From: CAYYAQ01 sp964469555
Lineage (GTDB): Bacteria > Planctomycetota > UBA1135 > UBA2386
NCBI GenBank assembly: GCA_964469555.1
Contig: CAYYAQ010000014.1
Span: 1-54,544 of the forward strand
Direction: 5' to 3'
DNA: 54,544 nt
A model generated the notes under the pieces. That model was not told the DNA's origin. It worked only from the letters and a program-made list of their open reading frames with translations, and searched no databases. A program made the position numbers and the translations under genes. Positions 1 through 9,503 of this stretch are shown piece by piece; positions within the stretch are counted from its first letter, which is position 1, and each line of letters opens with the position of its first letter.

Positions 1-872
1 CGCACATGACGCTGAAGTGCGCGATCCACGGGATCCCCGGAGGCGGTGGCAAGGCGGTCCTCGACTGGCGACCGGGCACGGATCGAAAGGCGGCCTACCG
101 CCGGCTCGGCGAGCACGTCGACGCGATGGGCGGGCGGTTCTTCACGGGGCCCGACGTCGGGACGGAACCCGAGGATCTGCGGGCGGTGGCGGAGGCGACG
201 AGCTTCGTGACGATTCTGGGAGAGGTCAGCGGACCGGGAGATCTCGGGGCGGCGACGGCTCTGGGGGTATTCGCGGGGATCGGGGCCGCGGCGCGGCGGA
301 TCGGTCGCGACGATCTGCGGGGCGCCCACGTGGTGCTGTCGGGTCTGGGCGACGTCGGGGGTCGATTGGGCCTGCTGCTCGCCGACGCCGGCGCGCGGCT
401 CAGCGTCGCGGACATTCTCGAGGACCGCGTGGAAGAGGCAGTGCGCCGGTGGGGCGCGACGGCGGTCGACCCGCGGCGAGCGCACGCCATCGAATGCGAC
501 GTGTTCGCGCCGTGTGCACTCGGGGGCGTCGTCAGCGAAGCGACCTTGCCCGAGCTCGGTGCCCGCGCGATCGCGGGTTCCGCCAACAATGTCCTCGCGA
601 CGGGTGCGTGCGGCGCTGATCTCCACCGTCGCGGCATCGTCTACGCGCCGGACTTCGTGGTCAATTCCGGTGGCCTCGTGCAGGGGGCGCTGTCCCTCCT
701 CGAAGGCGCACCGCCGCCACCAGATCGCATCGCGAAGATCGGCGGATTGCTCGACGGCATCTTCGCCGATTCCGAGCGCGACGATCTTCCCCCGGAGGTC
801 ATCGCCGAACGCACCGCCCGCGCACGAGTCGACAGCGCGCCGAATCGCATCTACGTCCCGAACCGACCATGA
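1..872 (+). CDS. Leu/Phe/Val (Glu-type) amino-acid dehydrogenase, 5' partial
   Basis: C-terminal 288+ residues of an NAD-dependent amino-acid dehydrogenase of the Glu/Leu/Phe/Val family, which oxidatively deaminates branched-chain or aromatic amino acids to 2-oxoacids in the cytosol. The frame is open to the window edge. The first Met (base 6) corresponds to an internal Met of the family, so roughly 70 N-terminal residues lie upstream. Visible are the substrate-binding and catalytic lysine motif GGGGKAV (K16 of the visible part), the PDVGT segment that carries the catalytic Asp, a Rossmann GLGDVGG loop near residues 112-120 followed by an acidic strand end (VAD), and the family motif SANNVL. 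Its stop overlaps the next start by 4 nt (ATGA), so the two are co-translated. Substrate specificity cannot be read from this part. Confidence 0.9.
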   Translation, partial: HMTLKCAIHGIPGGGGKAVLDWRPGTDRKAAYRRLGEHVDAMGGRFFTGPDVGTEPEDLRAVAEATSFVTILGEVSGPGDLGAATALGVFAGIGAAARRIGRDDLRGAHVVLSGLGDVGGRLGLLLADAGARLSVADILEDRVEEAVRRWGATAVDPRRAHAIECDVFAPCALGGVVSEATLPELGARAIAGSANNVLATGACGADLHRRGIVYAPDFVVNSGGLVQGALSLLEGAPPPPDRIAKIGGLLDGIFADSERDDLPPEVIAERTARARVDSAPNRIYVPNRP

Positions 873-1255
873 CCGAACCCGAATTCCGCCACCAGCTGCG
901 CGTGCGCTACGTCGAGACCGACGCCGGCGGGGTGGCCCACCACAGCAGCTACGTGCCCTGGCTCGAAGAGGCCCGCACGGAGTGGATGCGCGCACAGGGA
1001 CGCAGCTACGCCGCTCTCGAGGCGTCCGGCTTCTTCCTCATGGTGGCTGAGATGCGTCTGCGCTACCTGAGTCCCGTCCGATACGACGACGAGCTCGAGA
1101 TCAGCGTCTCCGTAAAAGCGCGAAAGCGTGCGTCGATCGACCTCGAATACGTGATCCGCAGGGTCGGCAGGGATGACCCGGTCGCCACCGCCACGACCCT
1201 GCTCGCCTGCACGGATCGTGCGGGCAAGGTCCGCCGACTCCCGGAAGGCGTGTGA
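869..1255 (+). CDS. Acyl-CoA thioesterase, 4-hydroxybenzoyl-CoA/YbgC hot-dog family
   Basis: 128-residue single hot-dog-fold protein of normal length for the YbgC/4HBT family, which hydrolyses acyl-CoA thioesters in the cytosol. The N-terminal family signature is clear: RYVETDAGGVAHHSSY with the catalytic Asp, followed by the helix WLEEARTEWMR. The ATG sits inside the stop of the upstream dehydrogenase (ATGA). Co-translation with an amino-acid dehydrogenase would suit branched-chain or aromatic acid catabolism, where CoA esters of the resulting oxoacids arise, but that pairing is an inference. In other Gram-negatives YbgC sits with tol-pal; no tol gene is seen here. Confidence 0.88.
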   Translation: MTEPEFRHQLRVRYVETDAGGVAHHSSYVPWLEEARTEWMRAQGRSYAALEASGFFLMVAEMRLRYLSPVRYDDELEISVSVKARKRASIDLEYVIRRVGRDDPVATATTLLACTDRAGKVRRLPEGV

Positions 1256-1325
1256 GCGTGGGCCCGTGGCAGCGGGTGCCAGATCCCGCCGGTCCGTCCG
1301 TTTCCGCTCCAACCGTCGAACCGGC

Positions 1326-1353
1326 TGGACCTTCTGCGTCCGGCCCCCATAAT
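1326..1353 (+). promoter_or_regulatory. Possible sigma-70-type promoter upstream of the ECF sigma factor
   Basis: Within the 221-base gap between the thioesterase and the sigma factor, TGGACC (1326-1331) and CATAAT (1348-1353) are separated by 16 bases and resemble -35 and -10 boxes (4/6 and 5/6 matches). The rest of the gap shows nothing I can name. It is a weak call from pattern only. Confidence 0.25.
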
Positions 1354-1476
1354 CCACGGTCACGCCGCTGAATACCTCGCGACCTGAATAACCGCCCGGT
1401 CTCGACGCAAGAACCGCACCCCAGAGACGTTTCGAGCGGTTCGCTGCGGAAATTCACCCGCCCGCCCCACGCTAGC

Positions 1477-1998
1477 ATGGCCCTCACTCCAGAAATCGCC
1501 TTCGAATCCCATCGGGAGCACCTTCTCTCGATGATCTGGTTGAGAATGGGGCCGGATCTCCGCAAACGCATGGATCCGGAAGACGTACTACAGGAGGTGG
1601 CCATCGAGGCCATCAACTACTGGCATACCCTGGAACACGAAGCCAATGCCCGGGCGTGGTTGGTCACTCTGGCCAAGCGCAAGCTGGCTCGCATCCTGAG
1701 AGATCAGGTCGGAGTCGCAGCTCGGGACCCGAGACGCGAAAAGGCAATCAAGACGGACCTTCCCGTGGCGGACCGGCGCTCTGGACCGATGACGATCGCG
1801 GATCGAAAAGACCGACTCAAGCTCTTGGAAGACGCCTTGCAGGAGCTCAAACCGGAACACCGCAACGTGATCCTCTTGGCGCGGATCGAGAAGCTCTCGG
1901 CGAAGCAAATCGGCGAGGAGATGGATCGATCCGAGAATGCGGTGCACCTCCTGCTCGGCAGGGCGCTGAAGAGCCTGGCGCAACATCTCAAGTTCTGA
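1477..1998 (+). CDS. RNA polymerase sigma factor, sigma-70/ECF family
   Basis: 173-residue alternative sigma factor. Region 2 lies around residues 15-70 (DPEDVLQEV for core and -10 contacts, followed by a WL..LAKRKLARILRD segment), and region 4 lies around 123-170 with ELKPEHRNVILL and the helix-turn-helix KLSAKQIGEEM. The linker is short, as in ECF sigma factors. It has no anti-sigma partner beside it; the next gene, one base after its stop, is a membrane Ser/Thr kinase. In Planctomycetota many ECF groups are linked to kinases instead of anti-sigma factors, so phosphorylation-controlled activity is a reasonable inference. Start ATG at 1477 directly precedes conserved residues. Confidence 0.92.
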   Translation: MALTPEIAFESHREHLLSMIWLRMGPDLRKRMDPEDVLQEVAIEAINYWHTLEHEANARAWLVTLAKRKLARILRDQVGVAARDPRREKAIKTDLPVADRRSGPMTIADRKDRLKLLEDALQELKPEHRNVILLARIEKLSAKQIGEEMDRSENAVHLLLGRALKSLAQHLKF

Positions 1999-1999
1999 C

Positions 2000-4666
2000 G
2001 TGAGTCTGCAGGAGACCGCATCGCACGACCCGGATGAACCCCCTCGCGACGAGGACGCTGGGCCGCCTTCGCACGCGGACTTGCGGATGGCGGAGTTGCT
2101 CGGTGACAAGACGCGGTCGGGTCGCGAGCGCGAGAGTCTCCGCAATGAGGGCACCCCCGTCGCCGACGACCTCCTCGGTCGGCTCAATGCGATGGACTTC
2201 ATCGACTCGGTCCTCGGCGAGGACTACGAGCTGCCGAGTCGCATCGGGGACTTCGAGATCACCGGCGTGCTCGGACGCGGCGGAATGGGCACCGTCTACA
2301 AGGCCTACCAGGAAAACCTCGATCGCGAAATCGCGCTGAAGGTGCTCGCGCCGCGATTCTCGACCGACGTGACGATGCGCCAGCGTTTCCGCACCGAGGC
2401 GAAAGCCACGGCGGCGATGCACCACCAGCACATCGTTCCGATCTACGGCTACGGCGAAGCGAGCGGGCACCTGTTCTTCGCGATGGAGCTCGTCAGCGGC
2501 GTCAGTCTCGACAAGCACATCACCGTCGCGAGGCGCAAGGGTGCGGGGGTGCTCGAACCCGAGGACGCCGCCCGCCGATTCGCCGGCGTCGCCGACGCAC
2601 TCGCGCTCGCGCACAAGCGTCAGATCCTCCACCGCGACGTCAAGCCTGGCAACATCCTGATCCACGACGACGGCACGCTGGCCCTGGCGGACTTCGGGTT
2701 GTCCAAGTTCCTCGGCGAGGTCAGTGCGCAGCTCACTTCGATCGGCGGGTTCCTCGGCACGTTGCACTACGCACCGCCGGAGCAGGCGCGCGGCGAGGAC
2801 CTCGGCCCCGCGAGCGATCTCTACTCGCTGGGCGTCACGATCTTCGAGACCGTCACCGGCAAGCTCCCGGTCTACGGGCAGTCGACGGAGGCGATGCTGC
2901 ACGCGCTGCTGCACGACGAACCGATTCGTCTGCGCCAGATCCTGCCCAAGGCGCCGCGGGATCTCGAGGCCGTGATCTCAAAGCTCTTGCAGAAGGACCC
3001 GCGCGACCGCTACCAGGACGGTGAAACGCTGGGGCTCGACCTGATCCGCATCGCGGAAGGCGAACCGGTGCGCATCCGCAGGCAGGGCCTGGTTGTCCGC
3101 GTCTATCGCCGTCTGAAGCGCAAACCTGTGGTCGCTGGCATCATCGGTGTGCTGTTCGTGCTGCTGATCGTTACGGGGCTGTGGTTCCGGGAAGTGCTCG
3201 TCGGCGATGAGCTCAAGCGCCAGAAGAACGGTCGCGAACACCTTCGATTGGCATCGATGGCCGTCGCGAGTGAATCCGGATCGTCGGTCGGACCCCGCCG
3301 CGTCCTCGACGTGCTGTCCGGCGGCGAGACCACCGAGACCACCAACACGTCGCAGTTCCTCCGTGAGATCGACGCGGCGGCGAAACTGCTGCCGGACGAA
3401 ACTGCGAACATCGCGCGGTACCGCGATGCGTACGCCGGTCATGTGTTCGGCTCGCAGGAATCCGTGGATCCCGTCGGACTGCTTCGTCTGGGCAACGGCT
3501 TTGGTGCGGTCGATGCGCTGACGGAGAAGATTCGTTCGATCAAAGCGAACTTCAAGGCCGACGATCTCGGTGAGCGAATCGATCTCTACAACCTCTACGT
3601 GGCGCGTGCTATCGCGAGTATTTCGGCCTCGGTCGCCGATCCACAGCAGGCGCGGAATGACCTGAACCTCGCGTCCTTCATCCGATCGGGCGCGAGGCTG
3701 CCGCGCATGCTGCAGGCCTTCCTCGCGTGGAAGGACAGGACTCAACCGAAACTGCTGATCGATTCCCTGAAGGAGTTCACCTCTCCCGATGATCCGCAGC
3801 ATCTCGATCCGGAGCTTCGTCGCGCGACGGGGGAATTCCTGCTGTCGTTTGCCGGCGTCAGCGCTCCTCCCGGAAGCCACCTCATGCGGTTCTCGATGGG
3901 CTACGCGGTGCGGAAGATCCTCAGCGACAAGGCGGACGAGTTCCTTGGACTCAAGGATGCGAAGCGCGAGGAGTGGTACCACGGGCTCGAGCATCAACTC
4001 GCGCAACACGCGACCAAGATCCTCAACAACCTCGGCATCATGCTCGAGATGCAGGCCCCGTTGAAGGCTGGCCGTGAGCTTCTGAGAGACAGCGTGGCGC
4101 CGTCTTCGCCGATCAAGTCTTGGAGCTACGCATTCGACCTGCTCGAGGACGTGCATTCGAGATCCCAGCCGCTCAGTGAGGAGAATCGACTCAGAGGAGC
4201 GATCCACTACCTTCGCGTCGTGCAACGCGTCCAGTCGTTCGACGACGCGATCGTCTTGCTGACGAACCTGGAAGGAATCGTGGGGCCGCTCCTGGCGCTC
4301 GTCGATTCTCCGGAACGCGAGTTGCGGGAACTCGCCGTGGAGTTGCGTGCTCGCCTGCACTCCTGGATCGCGAATCAGCAGGTGGCACAGACGGCGGTAG
4401 ACGCGTGGTTGAAAGTGAACGATCGGGACCCCGCGGCCCAAGCGTGCAAGTTCTGCAGTCTCGTGCGGTCTGCGCCGAGGTCGCAGGAGGAGTTCTTCCG
4501 CGCCCTGCTGTTTGGGCGTAACGCCATTCTCTACGCGGCGGATGCCGTCCGATTGGAGGTCCGCGACCGTCTCGTGAAGCGGGTCTACCACGAACTCGGG
4601 CGGGTCCAGGACGGGGTCGCCCAGGGCTTCCTCCGGCAACTGTTGCAGAGCCTTGGGGGGGAATGA
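2000..4666 (+). CDS. Membrane-anchored Ser/Thr protein kinase (Pkn/Hanks type)
   Basis: 888-residue kinase starting at GTG 2000, one base after the sigma-factor stop. After about 80 N-terminal residues comes the kinase domain (about 82-350): glycine loop GRGGMGTVY, lysine in EIALKVL, catalytic HRDVKPGN near 211, DFGLSK near 231, and the activation segment ending in APPEQARG. A single membrane helix (about 377-397, after an Arg/Lys-rich stretch) precedes a long C-terminal region of about 490 residues, presumably extracytoplasmic and helical, with no domain I recognise. All catalytic residues are present, so it should be active. It sits between an ECF sigma factor and a repeat lipoprotein whose start overlaps its stop (ATGA), suggesting a signalling unit in which the outer part senses something and the kinase modifies the sigma factor; that wiring is an inference. 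Confidence 0.95.
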   Translation: MSLQETASHDPDEPPRDEDAGPPSHADLRMAELLGDKTRSGRERESLRNEGTPVADDLLGRLNAMDFIDSVLGEDYELPSRIGDFEITGVLGRGGMGTVYKAYQENLDREIALKVLAPRFSTDVTMRQRFRTEAKATAAMHHQHIVPIYGYGEASGHLFFAMELVSGVSLDKHITVARRKGAGVLEPEDAARRFAGVADALALAHKRQILHRDVKPGNILIHDDGTLALADFGLSKFLGEVSAQLTSIGGFLGTLHYAPPEQARGEDLGPASDLYSLGVTIFETVTGKLPVYGQSTEAMLHALLHDEPIRLRQILPKAPRDLEAVISKLLQKDPRDRYQDGETLGLDLIRIAEGEPVRIRRQGLVVRVYRRLKRKPVVAGIIGVLFVLLIVTGLWFREVLVGDELKRQKNGREHLRLASMAVASESGSSVGPRRVLDVLSGGETTETTNTSQFLREIDAAAKLLPDETANIARYRDAYAGHVFGSQESVDPVGLLRLGNGFGAVDALTEKIRSIKANFKADDLGERIDLYNLYVARAIASISASVADPQQARNDLNLASFIRSGARLPRMLQAFLAWKDRTQPKLLIDSLKEFTSPDDPQHLDPELRRATGEFLLSFAGVSAPPGSHLMRFSMGYAVRKILSDKADEFLGLKDAKREEWYHGLEHQLAQHATKILNNLGIMLEMQAPLKAGRELLRDSVAPSSPIKSWSYAFDLLEDVHSRSQPLSEENRLRGAIHYLRVVQRVQSFDDAIVLLTNLEGIVGPLLALVDSPERELRELAVELRARLHSWIANQQVAQTAVDAWLKVNDRDPAAQACKFCSLVRSAPRSQEEFFRALLFGRNAILYAADAVRLEVRDRLVKRVYHELGRVQDGVAQGFLRQLLQSLGGE

Positions 4667-7600
4667 GCGTGTCCATGGATAAAATGCCTGTTCGAACCCC
4701 ATTCGTCGCGAAAGGATTGGGGGCCCGTCCGGCCACCTGTCCTTGGACCCCCTGCAACCCTGCTTTGAGACTACGAAACGGAATCTTCGGCCTGTGTGTG
4801 CTGGCGTTGGCAACGCTGCCCACTGGCTGCTCACCGGAGGAACCATCTGGAGGACAAGGACTTCCGCTAGTCGGTGCCGTCTCCAAAAAGTCGTCGAAGA
4901 AATCTGGGGGCCCGCCCAAGGAGGGGCAGGTTTCGGCTCGGCACACGTCGCGCGATCATGTCAGCGGCGTCGTCCTCGGTCCCCGGGGCATGCCGATGGC
5001 CGCCGCGCGAGTCACGCTCTACAAGCGCCTGCGCCAGTGGCCCCGGCGGGACCGGGTCGAGCTCGATTCGGTCCGCACCGGGACGGAGGGGCGCTTCGTG
5101 TTCTCCACGAGTCGCGGTCGCGGTCTGGAGGTCGAGGCCAAGGCGCGTAGCTGCGCCACGCTCGTGCGTACGGCGCCGCCGCCGGGACTCGGGACACTCA
5201 TCCTCCAATTCTCCAGGGGTTTTCGCGTCGCGGGCAGCGTGGTCTTGCCGACGGGTCGACCGGCAAGGAACTGTGTCGTCTATCTCGAACCCGGTAGCCG
5301 CAGCCAGATGCGCGCGGTTCAGACCAACACCGACAGGGACGGGCGGTTCGAGTTCCTGGGCGTGCCCGCGGACAACCTCCGCGTGTCGGCGCGGCACGAT
5401 CTATTCCAACCGGCGACCGATGTCGTCACGATCGGTCGACCGATGGCCCTCCGATTCGAGCGGCCCGAGATCGGTCTGTCCGGCAGGGTAATGAGCGGCG
5501 ACGAACCCGTAGCAGATTGCGAGGTCCTCGTTTCCCCACGCATGACCAGCGGTGTGTTCTGCGTTCCGTTCGCAGCAGTCACCGACCGCGACGGTCGGTA
5601 CCGCATTCGAGGACTGGGTGAAGGGAGCTACAACATCGAGCTTCGGCACGACAAGTACTCGTCGGCGCAGCGCACGCTGTCCCTGCACGAGTCCCGGACC
5701 GGACTCGAGCTGGAACTCTCTTCGCGCGTGAAGGTCAAGGGCCAGCTGACCGGCGCGAAGAACATCGCAAACACGCAACTGAGCATCGTGTCTTTCTACG
5801 GTGAGACTGCAACGACGAGAGTTCGGGCAGACGGGTCGTTCGAGTTCGCTGAGGAGTTATCCAGTGGGATGGCGACGATCGAACTCGAGGCCGGACAATT
5901 CAGTTTCAAGGTGAGTCAATCCCGTTGGGTGAGGCGCGCTCTGATCGAGGACGGAGACGATTTTGAACTCGAGATCCAACCCGCTTCGGAGGTCAAGGGC
6001 GTCGTGCTCGGTCACGATGGCAAGCCACTCGCGGGTGTCGAAGTGCTCGCCGCATTGAAGATCATCGAGGATCCTCTGAACCTCTTCACCGATCAGAGCC
6101 CCCTCGTCGCGCGTCAACGCGTGTTCGCGGTGACCGATCGGGCCGGTCGCTATCTGATCCACGGGCTGGAACCGGGCGAGGTCACTCTCAGCTTCCAGAA
6201 AGAGCGTTTCGGTTCCTGCACGCAGGTCGCAGTCGTCAAGTTCAAGTCGAAGAGTCCCGACGCATCCGAGTCGACCGTGAAGCTCCTCGCGCCCGGCACG
6301 ATTTCCGGTCGCGTCACCCGTGGTGGCAAACCAGTTCCCGGCGCACTCGTCTCGGTGAGCAAGGGTCTCTCGCGCGGCTTCACGGGACGTGGTGGTCGAT
6401 ACACGCTGAGGGGGCTCCCCGCGGGCGAACACCTCGTACGAGTGAAGTTCCGCACCCTGAAGATCGCGCACTCGGACAAGCCGATCAAGTTGACGGCCGG
6501 ACAGGAGGTCTCCGGCGTGGACATCGCGCTGCAGATGGGGCGTCGCATCCGCGGCCAGGTCGTCGATTCAGAGGAACTCCCCATGGCCAACGTGATCGTG
6601 GAGGGGCAGGCTGGCACCACGACCAACACGGACGAGTCGGGCAGGTTCGTGCTGGATGTTCCGTTGGGCCGGACGTTGCTCTACGTCCGGACAACGCCAT
6701 TCGATCCATCGTTCGATCGCGTTCCCGTGGGACGGGACGTCGAGGAACTGATCGTGCAGCTTCGTCAGGCGCCGCGCGCCAGGGTGAAGGGCGTAGTGAA
6801 GGCGCTTCCCATGGAGACGCCGGTCGTCGGGATGATCCTGCGGCTCGACACGGACAAGCGACAGGCTCAGCCCACGCCCCTGACGCTTGGGCTGACGTGG
6901 ACCGAGTCCATGCGCACGGTCATCAACATGCAGAGGCTCAACGAGCACCACCTGCGCGGGCATGTCGAGCGCTGGATCGAGGCGCCCGAGGGAGTGCTCG
7001 ATCTGCAGAACCTCCCGGCGGGTCCCTATCGGCTCACATTGCAATCCAGGGGCTACCAGCCGTTCGTCAAGAAGGTGGCCCTGTTCAACGGCAAGCCCAT
7101 CGATCTCGGAGTGATCAAGCTCGAACGGGGATTCACCGTCGAGGGTGTCGTGCTCCGTCCGAATGGCGATCCGGTGCCGGGAGCCAGGATCGTGCTCGGG
7201 CGCGAATCGGATCTCACTCTTTCTGGCGCACGGACGTGGTACGTCTCGGATCGTCGCGGTCGATTCACGGTAGAGGGAGTCGGCCTGAAGCTGAAAACCC
7301 TCTACGTGGCCGCGAAGGGCTACGCGACGCAACACCACGCTCTCGATCTCGCCAAGGACATTCTGCGCGACAAGGATGATCCGGTGCAGGTAAGGATGCA
7401 GCCGGGCGCGAGGATTCGGGCCGAGCTCATCGGCATGGACGGAACCCCGGTGCCGTTCAAGATGGTGCAGCTGAACCGCGGCTTCGATTGGATCGGTCAA
7501 GCGGAGACCGACGACCAGGGCGTGGCCTGGTTCTACAACGTCTCCAAGGGGTCATACCACCTCGGCCTGCGGGGCAAGTGGCGGTCGTTGACCAAACAGA

Positions 7601-7695
7601 TCGTACGCGACACGAGCGGCGCGAGAGTCTACTCGGTCAAGATCAAGGACCTGCGCAGTCGTCGTGACAAGCGTCAGCGTCAGCGACGGCGCTGA
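4663..7695 (+). CDS. Lipoprotein of tandem carboxypeptidase-regulatory-like (Ig/transthyretin-like) repeats
   Basis: 1010-residue exported protein. A hydrophobic segment ends in a lipobox (LPTGC, Cys about 56), so the signal peptide is preceded by an unusually long leader if the coupled ATG (ATGA overlap with the kinase) is used; a TTG at 4765 would give a normal-length signal. The mature part consists of about ten beta-sandwich repeats, each opening with a motif of the type V-x-G-V-V and G-x-P-x-x-x-A-x-V (for example VSGVVLGPRG, VKGVVLGHDG, ISGRVTRGGK, VEGVVLRPNG) and closing with a D-x-x-G-x-F/Y-x-x-x-G-L segment. These are CarboxypepD_reg-like modules, usually structural or adhesive. The C-terminus is Arg/Lys-rich. 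No enzyme domain is seen. Its coupling to the kinase suggests that it is a surface partner or output of that system. Confidence 0.85.
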   Translation: MSVSMDKMPVRTPFVAKGLGARPATCPWTPCNPALRLRNGIFGLCVLALATLPTGCSPEEPSGGQGLPLVGAVSKKSSKKSGGPPKEGQVSARHTSRDHVSGVVLGPRGMPMAAARVTLYKRLRQWPRRDRVELDSVRTGTEGRFVFSTSRGRGLEVEAKARSCATLVRTAPPPGLGTLILQFSRGFRVAGSVVLPTGRPARNCVVYLEPGSRSQMRAVQTNTDRDGRFEFLGVPADNLRVSARHDLFQPATDVVTIGRPMALRFERPEIGLSGRVMSGDEPVADCEVLVSPRMTSGVFCVPFAAVTDRDGRYRIRGLGEGSYNIELRHDKYSSAQRTLSLHESRTGLELELSSRVKVKGQLTGAKNIANTQLSIVSFYGETATTRVRADGSFEFAEELSSGMATIELEAGQFSFKVSQSRWVRRALIEDGDDFELEIQPASEVKGVVLGHDGKPLAGVEVLAALKIIEDPLNLFTDQSPLVARQRVFAVTDRAGRYLIHGLEPGEVTLSFQKERFGSCTQVAVVKFKSKSPDASESTVKLLAPGTISGRVTRGGKPVPGALVSVSKGLSRGFTGRGGRYTLRGLPAGEHLVRVKFRTLKIAHSDKPIKLTAGQEVSGVDIALQMGRRIRGQVVDSEELPMANVIVEGQAGTTTNTDESGRFVLDVPLGRTLLYVRTTPFDPSFDRVPVGRDVEELIVQLRQAPRARVKGVVKALPMETPVVGMILRLDTDKRQAQPTPLTLGLTWTESMRTVINMQRLNEHHLRGHVERWIEAPEGVLDLQNLPAGPYRLTLQSRGYQPFVKKVALFNGKPIDLGVIKLERGFTVEGVVLRPNGDPVPGARIVLGRESDLTLSGARTWYVSDRRGRFTVEGVGLKLKTLYVAAKGYATQHHALDLAKDILRDKDDPVQVRMQPGARIRAELIGMDGTPVPFKMVQLNRGFDWIGQAETDDQGVAWFYNVSKGSYHLGLRGKWRSLTKQIVRDTSGARVYSVKIKDLRSRRDKRQRQRRR

Positions 7696-7700
7696 CCAGA

Positions 7701-8312
7701 TCAGTCCTTCTTGTTGGACGAGATGCCTGCTGCCAACGCGATGCGGAGCGCCTCCTCCATTTCCATCTCGATCGGGCGGACGTCGATCTCGTCGACGATC
7801 AGCAGGTAGCCGCCGATCTGGTAGCTCATCGGCAAGTAGACGCCGACTTTCCCTGGGCCGCCGAACCCCGCGGGCATGTCGTCCCAACTCGAGCGCGTGA
7901 TGAAGCCGAGCATCTCGGGTCCACCCTTCACCGGGCGGACCATGACGACCTGGTTGAACTCCTTGTCGTCGGTATGGGCGAAGAACGAGACCATGTCCTT
8001 CAACATCCGGTAGAGGGTCTTGACCAGCGGCACGCGCTCGAGGAGCGAGATGCCGAGGTCGTGGAACCAACGGATCAACCAATTGTTGAGGAGGACACCG
8101 ATGGCAACAGTGATGATGATGCCGGCAGCGATGCCGAGACCGGGTAAGTAGTAGAGGCGCCTCGTCGGGTCTTCGGGGTCATTCGCCAGGGGGAAGAGGC
8201 CCGAGAGCAAGGTCTCGGCGCCACTCAGGAACCACCAGAGAATGTAGATCGTGACGGCGATCGGGACGATCGCGGCCAGACCGCGGAGGAACGACTTTGC
8301 GAAGAAACCCAT
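7701..8312 (-). CDS. DUF502 family membrane protein
   Basis: 203-residue inner-membrane protein of the DUF502 family, function unknown. Two N-terminal hydrophobic segments are visible (LAAIVPIAVTIYILWWFL and the GIAAGIIITVAIGVLL region), followed by the family hallmark RVPLVKTLYRMLKDM and a soluble domain with GFITR and VYLP. The ATG at 8312 (MGFFAKSFLRG) is chosen over the upstream GTG at 8336 because homologues begin with this basic stretch. It converges on the repeat lipoprotein with 5 bases between stops. In other bacteria the family has been linked to membrane processes without a firm biochemical role. Confidence 0.88.
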   Translation of the reverse strand: MGFFAKSFLRGLAAIVPIAVTIYILWWFLSGAETLLSGLFPLANDPEDPTRRLYYLPGLGIAAGIIITVAIGVLLNNWLIRWFHDLGISLLERVPLVKTLYRMLKDMVSFFAHTDDKEFNQVVMVRPVKGGPEMLGFITRSSWDDMPAGFGGPGKVGVYLPMSYQIGGYLLIVDEIDVRPIEMEMEEALRIALAAGISSNKKD

Positions 8313-8345
8313 GGGGTAGATCCTCGCGCCCCGCACTTGGGATTG

Positions 8346-9503
8346 CTATCGGATTGACTGGTACAGCGCCTCGAGTTGGTCGACGATGTGTTCCAAGTCG
8401 AACTTGTCGCGGGCGAGAGCGCGGGCCTTCTTGCCCATTCGTGTGAGTTCGGTCGGATCGGACAGGAGCTCATGTAGCGCGGTGGCCACCGCTTCGGGCG
8501 ACCCTTCTGTCACACGGCCCGCCGCGGCCTCTTCGACTTCGGGGACGTTGCACATGGGGGTCAGCAAGCACGGCACGCCGGCGGCGAGCGCTTCGAGGAC
8601 GGCGTTCGGCAGCCCTTCGCTGTCCGATGTCAGGACGAACAGGTCCGCTGCCGTGAGCGCGTCGCGGCGCGCGGCGGCCTCGAGGTGGCCGGTGAACACG
8701 AATCTGTCGTCGAGACCGAACGCTTTGACCTGCGACGCGATGCGGCGCCCGGTACCGTCCTCGTCGTGACCGGCGATGATGAGTCGGGTGTTGGGCAGTG
8801 CGGCCTTCACGAAGGCCTCCACGAGCAGGTCGAGTCCCTTCACCGCGTGCAGGCGACCGAGGAACAGGGCGAGCTGCTCGTCCTTGCCTATGTCGAAGCG
8901 TGATCGGAACGTGGCCTCGTCGCCCGGGATGAAGGGTTCGACGCCGTTTGGAATCAGATTCATGTGCTCGACGACGCTCTGTCCGACGAGATCACCGATC
9001 TCTTTGTGCGTTACCGCCTGGAACGCAGCGGCGTTCGCCAGCAAGGGGCGTTCGATGCGCTTGAGGAAGATGCGCTTGCGCCGCCGCTTGATCCAAAGGC
9101 GCGTCGGGCAGAGGGCGCCCTCGGCGTTGTAGACGTACGGGACCCCGTTGTGCTGAGCGATCTTCGCCGCGAGGTGGTTCGCCATCGTCAACCCGACGTT
9201 GAGCGCGCACACGTCGGCATCGGCGAGAGCCTCTTCGAGCGCCGGGACCATCGTGGGTGACCAGTAAGGGGGAATGCGATGCCACGCGCGCGTTTGCGCG
9301 TAATAGACCTGGTAGTCGTCGCGGTCGACCCATTTGGCGCGGGAGACCGCCGGGTCCACGCCGTTGTCGGTCGTGACGACCCGGACTGAATGTCCTCGCG
9401 CGGCCAGAAGTCGGCAGACTTTCTCCGCCTGCGTTACGACACCGCCGAACTGCGTCGCGGGTGCGAAGAACGGCATGACCTTGACGAGGCGCAGCCTGGT
9501 CAC
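8346..9503 (-). CDS. Glycosyltransferase family 4
   Basis: 385-residue GT-B retaining glycosyltransferase that transfers a sugar from a nucleotide donor to a glycan or lipid acceptor at the cytoplasmic membrane face. The N-terminal half has the acceptor-side GGVVTQAEKVCRLLAARGH motif; the C-terminal half has LFLGRLHAVKGLDLLVEAF and the donor-binding EGLPNAVLEALAAGVPCL (E-x7-E). The start is taken as GTG 9503, which overlaps the upstream gene's stop as GTGA; a longer reading to 9623 would overlap the GT2 gene by 120 bases and lacks similarity. It forms a two-gene unit with the GT2 gene, next to remnants of more glycan genes at 10468-11339. Confidence 0.92.
   Translation of the reverse strand: MTRLRLVKVMPFFAPATQFGGVVTQAEKVCRLLAARGHSVRVVTTDNGVDPAVSRAKWVDRDDYQVYYAQTRAWHRIPPYWSPTMVPALEEALADADVCALNVGLTMANHLAAKIAQHNGVPYVYNAEGALCPTRLWIKRRRKRIFLKRIERPLLANAAAFQAVTHKEIGDLVGQSVVEHMNLIPNGVEPFIPGDEATFRSRFDIGKDEQLALFLGRLHAVKGLDLLVEAFVKAALPNTRLIIAGHDEDGTGRRIASQVKAFGLDDRFVFTGHLEAAARRDALTAADLFVLTSDSEGLPNAVLEALAAGVPCLLTPMCNVPEVEEAAAGRVTEGSPEAVATALHELLSDPTELTRMGKKARALARDKFDLEHIVDQLEALYQSIR

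Noticed and set aside
2978..4846. 622-codon minus-strand open frame
   Set aside because: Antisense to the kinase C-terminal region; composition of a shadow frame.
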